Below are positions 1-5,275 of a DNA stretch of 7,812 nt, piece after piece (position 1 is the stretch's first letter; the number at the start of each line of letters is the position of its first letter). The DNA lies in assembly GCA_900555785.1 (NCBI GenBank), contig USMO01000071.1, positions 1 through 7,812 of the forward strand, in the 5' to 3' direction. A program made the position numbers and the translations under genes. This DNA is from an uncultured Eubacteriales bacterium. GTDB taxonomy: Bacteria; Bacillota; Clostridia; Oscillospirales; CAG-272. A model generated the notes under the pieces. It was not told the DNA's origin. It worked only from the letters and a program-made list of their open reading frames with translations, and did not search any database.

Positions 1-26
1 CCCTCCCTCTCCAAGGTCTTCCCCCC

Positions 27-2685
27 TTACCTCATCTTCTCCAGCGCTGCGAGGATGCCCGTGAGCTTTTCGCGGTAGGCGGCGAGCTTGGAGCGCTCCG
101 CTTCAACAACTGCAGCAGGAGCCTTGGCAACAAAGGATTCGTTCGAGAGCTTCTTCTCCGTGCGAAGAATCTCAGCCTCCATCTTCTCCTTCTCGGACGC
201 CAAGCGCGCCTTCTCCTTCTCCAAATCAATCAACTCCGCAAGCGGCAAATATACCACAGCGGAATCGGTCACCACCTGAACCGCATTGTCCGCACTCACC
301 ACATCCGCAGGGAAACGCTCAGCCACCTCCACAGCGGAAGCCGACGCCAAACGCATAAAGAACGCATGCGTCGAAGAGCCGAACGACTCCGCATACTTCG
401 TCGCAAGATAAATCTTCGCCTTCCGCGACGGCACAATGTTCATCTCGTTCCGGCGTAACCGAATCGCCTTGATCACCCCAATCACCCGCGACAGCGACAG
501 CGACTCCGCAGGGAAATCCAGCGCCGCATCCGGCTTCGGGTAGGACGCAATCACAATGCTCTCGGGCGCACCCGCACCGTGCGGCAAAGCCTGGTAAATC
601 TCCTCCGTGATGAACGGCATGAAGGGATGCAGCAGCTTCAGAATGCCCGTCAGCACATAGCAAAGCACATTCTGCGCCACCAAATTGCCCGCAGTCTCCT
701 TTTCGGCAAGACGGCTCTTGGTCAGCTCAATGTACCAGTCGCAGAAAACATCCCACACGAAATCGTAAACCGACGAAAGCGCCACGCCCACCTCGTAGTG
801 GTCCAGCGCGTCCACAACCGTCGTAACTGCCTTGTTATACTCGGTCAGAATCCATTTGTCCTCCGGCGTAAGCTCGGCGGCAGCCGGCAGCGCGTAGCTG
901 TCAATGGTCAGATTCATCCGCACAAAGCGGGAGGCATTCCACAGCTTGTTCGCAAAGTTCCGCGCCGCCTCCATCTTCTCTTCGGAGAAACGCATGTCGT
1001 TTCCGGGCGAGTTGCCGGTCGAAAGCGCAAACCGCAAAGCATCGGCGCCGTAGCGGTCAATCACCTCCAGCGGGTCAATGCCGTTGCCCAGCGACTTCGA
1101 CATCTTCCGCCCCTGCGCGTCACGCACCAGCCCGTGAATGAACACCGTGTGGAACGGGACCTCGCCCATCTGCTCCAGCCCCGAGAAAATCATCCGCGCA
1201 ACCCAGAAAAAGATGATGTCGTAGCCCGTCACCAGCACGCTGGTCGGGTAATACTTCGCCAGATCGGCAGTCTTTTCGGGCCAGCCCAGCGTTGAGAACG
1301 GCCAGAGCGCCGAGGAGAACCACGTGTCCAGCACGTCGCTGTCCTGCTCCACCTTGTGGCTGCCGCACTTCGGGCAGACCGTCCTCGCGCGACACCACCA
1401 TCTCGCCGCAGTCGCGGCAGTAGAACGCCGGAATCCGGTGACCCCACCACAGCTGACGCGAAATGCACCAGTCGTGAACGTTTTCCATCCAGTTGATATA
1501 AATCTTCGAGAAGCGCTCCGGCGCGAACTTCACCCGTCCGTCCTTCACAACCTCCAGCGCCGGCTTTGCCAGCGGCGCCATCTTTACAAACCACTGGTCC
1601 GATGTAATCGGCTCCACGGTCGTGTGGCAGCGGTAGCAGGTGCCGACGTTGTGCGCGTGCGGTTCCACGCTGACCAGATACCCGTGCGTTTCCAGGTCTG
1701 CCACCAGCGCCTTGCGCGCTTCGTAGCGGTCCATCCCCGCGTACTTGCCGCCGTAGGAGTTGATTGTCGCGTCGTCGTTCATCACCTTGATAATCGGCAG
1801 GTTGTGCCGCTGACCGACCAGGAAGTCGTTCGGGTCGTGCGCAGGCGTAATCTTCACGCAGCCGGTCCCGAAGCCGATTTCGACGTACTCATCGGCAATG
1901 ACCGGAATCTCGCGCCCGACCAACGGCAGAATCAGCGTCTTGCCGATCAGGTGCCGGGTTTTCTCGTCGTTCGGATTGACCGCAACCGCCGTATCGCCGA
2001 ACATGGTCTCGGGACGGGTGGTTGCAACCTCGACGTACTGTCCCTCTTCGCCCTTGATCGGGTAGCGGATGTGCCAGAAGCTGCCCTGCTGTTCGGAGTA
2101 TTCGACCTCTGCGTCCGAGAGCGCCGTGATGCAGTGCGGGCACCAGTTGATGATGCGGTTGCCGCGGTAAATCAGCCCCTTTTCGTAGAGGTTGACGAAC
2201 ACCTCGCGCACGGCTTTCGAGCAGCCCTCGTCAAAGGTAAAGCGCTGCCTGGTCCAGTCGCAGGAGGCGCCCAGCTTCTTCAGCTGCCCCGTGATGCGCG
2301 CCTCGTATTTGTCCTTCCACTGCCACACGCGCTCCAGGAACTTCTCGCGCCCGAGGTCGTAGCGGGTCAGACCCTCCTCCACGCGCAGGCGTTCCTCGAC
2401 CTTGATCTGCGTTGCAATGCCGGCATGGTCGGTGCCCGGGACCCACAGGGTGTTATAGCCCTGCATCCGCTTATAGCGCACCAGGATGTCCTGCAGCGTT
2501 TCGTCCAGCGCGTGCCCCATGTGGAGCTGCCCCGTGACGTTCGGCGGCGGGATGACCACCGAAAAATGCTCCGCTTCGTTGGTCACGTCAGGCGTGAAAT
2601 AGCCCTTGTCGCACCAGGTCTTGTAGATGCGATCTTCAAATTCTGCCGGTTGGTAGGTCTTCGGCAGTTCCTTCTGCTGATCCAT
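27..2685 (-). CDS. valS: Valine--tRNA ligase (ValRS), interrupted by one frameshift
   Basis: Class I aminoacyl-tRNA synthetase that charges tRNA-Val in the cytoplasm and edits mischarged Thr. Reading from ATG 2685, the first frame gives 435 recognisable residues: the ATP-binding HMGH form of the HIGH motif (residues 55-58), Cys pairs at 182/185 and 350/353, the CP1 editing domain (ATTRPETMFGDTAVAV at 221-236, GTGCVKITPAHDPND at 273-287), the WWGHRIPA core (413-420) and C423/C426. The frame then breaks near 1377-1386. The other frame continues with a CPKC pair, DVLDTWFSSALWPFSTLGWP, the KMSKS loop (about residue 530), the anticodon-binding helical domain and a Lys/Glu-rich C-terminal coiled-coil arm, stopping at TAA 27-29. 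The joined length of about 886 residues is normal for ValRS. The start is set by GGAGGA at 2690-2695; an in-frame Met at 2853 would lie inside the T-box leader. Identity is very secure. Whether the gene is intact in the organism is not: an essential enzyme broken once suggests sequencing error, or a second valS elsewhere. Confidence 0.95.
1377..1386 (-). other. Frameshift site within valS
   Basis: On the minus strand GAG GAC (1386-1381) is followed by a single G (1380) and then GTC TGC CCG in the new frame. Protein logic places the join between residues VVSRED and VCPKCGS, inside the spacer of a four-Cys zinc knuckle. ValRS proteins usually have about two more residues here (an ED-x-T-x-CP pattern). 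Loss of 5 nt between two GAC triplets would produce exactly this sequence, but gain of one base or loss of two is equally possible on reading frame alone. There is no slippery heptamer. Confidence 0.85.
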
Positions 2686-2689
2686 ACTG

Positions 2690-2695
2690 TCCTCC
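2690..2695 (-). promoter_or_regulatory. valS ribosome binding site
   Basis: GGAGGA lies 4 nt upstream of ATG 2685 on the minus strand (GGAGGA-CAGT-ATG). It decides the start: the same frame is open up to 2853, but that stretch is the T-box leader and has no conserved ValRS residues. Confidence 0.85.
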
Positions 2696-2716
2696 GTAAA
2701 TTTAGGTACTGAAAAC

Positions 2717-2746
2717 AAAAAGCCCCCGTCCATCAGGACGTGGAGC
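2717..2746 (-). terminator. T-box leader intrinsic terminator
   Basis: On the minus strand GCTCC-A-CGTCC, loop TGAT, GGACG-GGGGC forms a hairpin (2722-2746) with one bulged A and one G-U pair, followed by a five-T run (2717-2721). The 5' arm adjoins the T-box core at 2748-2760, so formation of the antiterminator would compete with this hairpin. It stops transcription 32 nt before the valS ATG when tRNA-Val is charged. Confidence 0.9.
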
Positions 2747-2954
2747 ACGCGGTACCACCTGATTTTATACACGCCGAGCGCGCGTATACCCTCTCTCCGA
2801 TAACGGCGGCACCGTTGCGGACTACACACGGATTTTCCCCGCTTCCCCCGCACCGCTACAAAGTGACTTCTGCCGTTTTCCCTCTCAGGCTCGCACCAAC
2901 CGCCCGTTCTCTTGGCAGGAAGCCCGGCGTACTCCTCTCTGTCACAGCGTTTAC
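2717..2954 (-). promoter_or_regulatory. T-box riboswitch leader (tRNA-Val responsive)
   Basis: Nascent valS mRNA leader that binds uncharged tRNA and switches a terminator to an antiterminator. Seen here: the T-box core AGGTGGTACCGCG at 2748-2760, one G shorter than the usual AGGGTGGNACCGCG, with TGGT able to pair with the ACCA 3' end of tRNA. Upstream are the Stem I signatures: a GAGTA strand and AGAGAACGGGCGGTTGGTGCGAGCC, quoted here only in part as GGTGCGAGCC. Stem I can be drawn with ACAGAG pairing CTTTGT (lower helix) and GCCG pairing CGGC (upper helix). Between them the loop holds GAA-GUC-A, so the specifier is GUC (2865-2867), a valine codon matching the downstream gene. A small hairpin (AACGG/CCGTT, 2802-2816) fits Stem III. 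The 5' end is inferred from the promoter. Confidence 0.93.
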
Positions 2955-2960
2955 GGAATT

Positions 2961-2989
2961 AGTATATCACATTTTCCCCGGCTTGTCAA
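2961..2989 (-). promoter_or_regulatory. valS promoter (SigA type, extended -10)
   Basis: The minus strand reads TTGACA (2989-2984), a 17-bp spacer, then TATACT (2966-2961). The bases just upstream of the -10 are TGA, giving an extended -10 (TGnTATACT). Transcription should begin near 2954, at the 5' base of the T-box Stem I. This is a strong constitutive-looking promoter, so control of valS is probably by attenuation in the leader. Confidence 0.88.
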
Positions 2990-3107
2990 CAGGTACAACA
3001 ACATTTTTTCGGGCATTTTGTAGTGTTACAACAGATGCGAGACCAAAAGCAAAAAAATTATAGAAAAAGTGATTGAGTTCTGATAGAATAGAATTACCCC
3101 TATCTCG

Positions 3108-3578
3108 CTATGCCCCCTCATCCGGCTTCTTCTCTTTCATTGGAATACTTCCCAAAATCAAAGACACGAGAAGCAGCGGAAATCCAAAAAGCAGCATTGC
3201 ATCAGCAAGAGGGATTCCGTTTTCAATTCGATTCAGATTTATGATTCCGTGGGCTTCAAGCCACGGCAGCAAAAACATTGGGATCGCCAGAATTGCCGAA
3301 AGAATCCAGCAGACCTTCGCCGCCCCATGCGGCTGATTTTTGAGAAGCTTATAGCAGCTTCTGATAAAGGAAAGCGCAAACAGAAACATCGGAATGAGCC
3401 CAAACAAGACGGTTCCTGTCAAACCAACCTGTACTTCAAGCATCATTCTGGAATCGTTCGCATATTCCGCCTCAAGCATGTGATACACACTGATTAACCA
3501 AATCAATTCTTCGACCACAGAAGCAACGAACAGCAAAAGGCTGACACCTAAAAACACACGGCTTTTTCGATTGCGCAT
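3108..3578 (-). CDS. Small four-helix membrane protein, paralog C
   Basis: Unknown function. This 156-residue protein has four predicted membrane segments (about 8-30, 51-72, 87-106, 123-144). The N-terminus (RNRKSR), the loop between helices 2 and 3 (IRSCYKLLK...) and the C-tail (KEKKPDEGA) are basic or charged, so by the positive-inside rule both ends and the middle loop are cytoplasmic. No signal peptidase site, catalytic motif or known fold was recognised. The start ATG 3578 is preceded by AGGGAG with an 8-nt spacer and by its own consensus promoter about 40 bp upstream. Residues 69-155 are identical to paralog A (4261-4728), whereas 22 of the first 68 differ, mostly in residues 27-39 (end of helix 1 and the first outer loop). 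It is a diverged homolog of paralog B. No clear intrinsic terminator follows, so read-through toward the valS leader is possible. Confidence 0.85.
   Translation of the reverse strand: MRNRKSRVFLGVSLLLFVASVVEELIWLISVYHMLEAEYANDSRMMLEVQVGLTGTVLFGLIPMFLFALSFIRSCYKLLKNQPHGAAKVCWILSAILAIPMFLLPWLEAHGIINLNRIENGIPLADAMLLFGFPLLLVSLILGSIPMKEKKPDEGA
3124..3375 (-). repeat. 252-bp perfect direct repeat, copy 1
   Basis: Every base matches 4274-4525 at an offset of 1150 bp. It covers the 3' half of paralog C, from the end of helix 2 to near the C-terminus. The flanking bases differ at 3123 versus 4273 and at 3376 versus 4526, after which similarity drops sharply within the gene. Confidence 0.97.
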
Positions 3579-3617
3579 GACTGCTTCTCCCTTTTACAAT
3601 GTTAGATTCTCATTTTT

Positions 3618-3646
3618 ATTATAGCACAGAAGCAGTTCTTTGTCAA
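3618..3646 (-). promoter_or_regulatory. Promoter of paralog C (full consensus)
   Basis: The minus strand reads TTGACA (3646-3641), a 17-bp spacer, then TATAAT (3623-3618), with TG one base upstream of the -10 (extended -10). This is an exact vegetative-sigma consensus. Positions 3611-3646 are identical to 4761-4796 in front of paralog A, at the same 1150-bp offset. The inferred start site is near 3611, giving a short leader before ATG 3578. Confidence 0.92.
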
Positions 3647-3710
3647 TCGTCATTTTATTGATTTTCACAGTCAAAAAGTCATGTTAGAATCAGTTCAAGC
3701 CGCGGCAAAG

Positions 3711-3744
3711 AAACAAAACTCCGCACCCGTTTCCGGGTGCGGAG
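3711..3744 (-). terminator. Intrinsic terminator of the paralog A-B operon
   Basis: On the minus strand CTCCGCACCC, loop GGAAAC, GGGTGCGGAG forms a perfect 10-bp GC-rich stem (3719-3744) followed by TTTTGTTTC. It begins 4 nt after the stop codon of paralog B (3749-3751) and separates the A-B operon from paralog C's promoter at 3646. Confidence 0.93.
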
Positions 3745-3748
3745 CGAA

Positions 3749-4234
3749 TTAAACGTTGCTACATTCATTATCTTGTTCTTTATCGTTATTCTGCTTTTTA
3801 CGGATGCTGCACAGAAGGAAGGACACAAGCGCGACCGGAATTTCCGTCAGTAAAAGCGAGTTCACCTTTAATGAAACAGTTGTGCGCCCGCTCGTAAGAT
3901 CCACCACGCCCCTAAATACCAATATCTGAAAAACAAAAGCGGAAAAAGACAGGACAGCCGAAAACAACCAGCAAATTCTGATGATTCCCTTTGGCTCATA
4001 TTTCAGAATCCGGTAAACACTTCTGATACAAGAAAGCTCCACAAGCAAAGACGGACCTACCAGTACGATATACACAAACGTCGCATATACAGCTTCCTGC
4101 CTATACTGCTCTATATCGCTTGGATATGAGGGCGGTAATGTTTCCGTTTGAGCCTCCCGAACCAATAATCCCATCCTCACTAAATAGTATGCGAGAGATG
4201 CTATAAACAAAGCCAAGCCAACCCAGAAAAACAA
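3749..4234 (-). CDS. Small four-helix membrane protein, paralog B (TTG start)
   Basis: Unknown function. 161 residues from TTG 4234, with four hydrophobic segments and a basic C-tail (RKKQNNDK). It is homologous to paralogs A and C, most clearly in the cytoplasmic loop and helix 3: all share the pattern IRS-x-Y-[KR]-x-LK-x-x-P-x-G followed by CW-x-x-SA. The start is unusual. The frame is open to TGA 4271-4273 but has no ATG. The codon that aligns without gaps to the ATG of A and C is ATA (4255-4253), 5 nt after the stop of A. TTG 4234 has a good AAGGA (4243-4247) with an 8-nt spacer, so it is the better start and costs 7 residues of the basic N-terminus. There is no promoter of its own; it is probably co-transcribed with A and ends 4 nt before the terminator. 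Confidence 0.78.
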   Translation of the reverse strand: MFFWVGLALFIASLAYYLVRMGLLVREAQTETLPPSYPSDIEQYRQEAVYATFVYIVLVGPSLLVELSCIRSVYRILKYEPKGIIRICWLFSAVLSFSAFVFQILVFRGVVDLTSGRTTVSLKVNSLLLTEIPVALVSFLLCSIRKKQNNDKEQDNECSNV

Positions 4235-4260
4235 TTGATGTTTCCTTACTTTTATGACCC

Positions 4261-4728
4261 CTATCCCTCGTCAGGCTTCTTCTCTTTCATTGGAATACTT
4301 CCCAAAATCAAAGACACGAGAAGCAGCGGAAATCCAAAAAGCAGCATTGCATCAGCAAGAGGGATTCCGTTTTCAATTCGATTCAGATTTATGATTCCGT
4401 GGGCTTCAAGCCACGGCAGCAAAAACATTGGGATCGCCAGAATTGCCGAAAGAATCCAGCAGACCTTCGCCGCCCCATGCGGCTGATTTTTGAGAAGCTT
4501 ATAGCAGCTTCTGATAAAGGAAAGCTCAAGCAGAAACATCGGGACGAGTATAAATACGACTGCACCGGTCATACCAACCTGTATTTCCAGCATCATTCTG
4601 GAATCGTTCGCAAATTTTACCTCATACAACCGATACTCGCCAGTTATCCGAATCAGTTCTTCGACCACAGAGGCAGCAAACAGCACCAGGCTGACACCCA
4701 AAAACACACGGCTTTTTCGATTACACAT
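4261..4728 (-). CDS. Small four-helix membrane protein, paralog A
   Basis: Unknown function. 155 residues with the same layout as paralog C: cytoplasmic basic N-terminus (NRKSR), four membrane segments, a basic helix 2-3 loop and a charged C-tail (KEKKPDEG). The ATG at 4728 follows AGGGAG with an 8-nt spacer and a consensus promoter at 4768-4796. The stop is TAG 4261-4263. From residue 69 to the end it is identical to paralog C; the N-terminal 68 residues differ at 22 positions. It is the first gene of a probable two-gene operon with paralog B. No enzymatic or binding motif was recognised; a membrane-stress, immunity or transport-accessory role would be guesswork. Confidence 0.85.
   Translation of the reverse strand: MCNRKSRVFLGVSLVLFAASVVEELIRITGEYRLYEVKFANDSRMMLEIQVGMTGAVVFILVPMFLLELSFIRSCYKLLKNQPHGAAKVCWILSAILAIPMFLLPWLEAHGIINLNRIENGIPLADAMLLFGFPLLLVSLILGSIPMKEKKPDEG
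4274..4525 (-). repeat. 252-bp perfect direct repeat, copy 2
   Basis: Identical base for base to 3124-3375. It forms the 3' half of paralog A. Beyond its ends the two genes are clearly related but diverged, so the identical block is a patch within a longer duplication unit that also includes the promoters. Confidence 0.97.
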
Positions 4729-4767
4729 GATCGTTTCTCCCTGTTACAATGTTCGATGTTCATTTTT

Positions 4768-4796
4768 ATTATAGCACAGAAGCAGTTCTTTGTCAA
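4768..4796 (-). promoter_or_regulatory. Promoter of the paralog A-B operon (full consensus)
   Basis: The minus strand reads TTGACA (4796-4791), a 17-bp spacer, then TATAAT (4773-4768), with an upstream TG (extended -10). It is the duplicate of the promoter at 3618-3646. The -35 lies 5 bp downstream of the stop codon (4802-4804) of the gene remnant upstream. Confidence 0.92.
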
Positions 4797-4801
4797 CACT
4801 T

Positions 4802-5014
4802 TTATTGATCATGCTTCATAGTCGAAAGGCGATCCTTCACGCTCATCAAAAAATCGTATGTTTCCGGATGTCGAGATTTGATTTCGTCAAAGGAATATTG
4901 CCCGTTATGATCGCCTTTCCCGTAATAACCGGCTAAAACAGCATCTCCAAGCCAGCCTTCATAATCATATGGAAGAGAAAAAACTCTTCTCCGGCTTGCT
5001 TTTTCACTGCTTTT
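4802..5014 (-). pseudogene. Start-less 3' remnant of an unidentified gene
   Basis: The minus-strand frame between TGA 5015-5017 and TAA 4802-4804 encodes 70 residues. About the last 57 look like real protein: LPYDYEGWLGDAVLAGYYG, then GKGDHNGQYSFDEIKSRHPE, then a TYDFLMSVKDRL tail. There is no ATG, GTG or TTG before the internal ATG near the C-terminus, so it looks like a C-terminal fragment whose 5' part has been lost. A T6 run at 4978-4983, inside the inverted repeat GAAGAG-A6-CTCTTC (4972-4989, plus strand), lies just upstream. One extra T there would join this frame to the open frame running from 5145, so a frameshift is an alternative to truncation. The family was not recognised. Confidence 0.5.
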
Positions 5015-5104
5015 TCAGCCTTTAGGGCAAATGGTTGATCTTGCTTGAAAATATATTCACCCCGCCTTTTGCTTCGGTGTGAACGCTTTTGGTCTACAGT
5101 CTGA

Positions 5105-5153
5105 GGGGACTTCTCCAAAAGAAGCCCCCGAGTGGGCTTGGGCAAAGCCCAAG
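5105..5153. repeat. Paired hairpins, probable dispersed intergenic element
   Basis: Two adjacent inverted repeats lie in a non-coding stretch: GGGG-A-CTTCT, loop CCAAA, AGAAG-C-CCCC (5105-5129), and CTTGGGC-AAA-GCCCAAG (5137-5153). Neither is followed by a T run on either strand, so they are not ordinary terminators. The surrounding 5040-5180 shows open frames in several phases with low-information translations, a usual sign of a structured intergenic repeat rather than a gene. Only one copy is in the window, so repetition in the genome is inferred. Confidence 0.5.
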
Positions 5154-5219
5154 GTCTTCATACAACCAACGGTCAACATTTTTTCCGGGGAAGGGGTTTT
5201 CTTTTTGGGGCGGGTATGG

Positions 5220-5225
5220 TATAAT
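5220..5225 (+). promoter_or_regulatory. Promoter -10 of the ABC exporter operon
   Basis: A perfect TATAAT (5220-5225) is preceded by TGG, giving an extended -10 (TGGTATAAT). At 17-bp spacing the -35 position (5197-5202) reads TTTTCT, which is poor, so recognition probably relies on the extended -10. The start site would be near 5232, about 44 nt before the TTG start codon. Confidence 0.7.
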
Positions 5226-5275
5226 GATAGGAGAGGCGGCGGGCGCTGCCGGAAGAGAACGGGTGGGGTGATGAT

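Noticed and set aside
1377..1386. Programmed ribosomal frameshift in valS
   Set aside because: There is no slippery heptamer, no stimulatory pseudoknot is evident, and ValRS is not known to use recoding. Mutation or sequence error is simpler.
1324..2712. Long plus-strand open frame of 462 codons opposite valS (and another at 579-1295)
   Set aside because: These are antisense to a strongly conserved ValRS reading frame. They arise from GC-rich codon bias and show no recognisable domains or ribosome binding sites.
2686..2853. N-terminal extension of ValRS from an in-frame Met at 2853
   Set aside because: The added 56 residues translate the T-box core, terminator and ribosome binding site. The conserved protein begins at ATG 2685 with a good Shine-Dalgarno.
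2740..3063. Plus-strand open frame of 107 codons upstream of paralog C
   Set aside because: It runs antisense through the T-box leader and valS promoter, with no start signal and no protein-like conservation.
4235..4486. Plus-strand open frame repeated at 3073-3336 with an identical C-terminal part
   Set aside because: The apparent conservation is only the antisense reading of the 252-bp repeat inside paralogs A and C, whose minus-strand frames encode clear membrane proteins.
5105..5153. Bidirectional transcription terminator
   Set aside because: The stems are strong, but neither strand has a T run directly after them.
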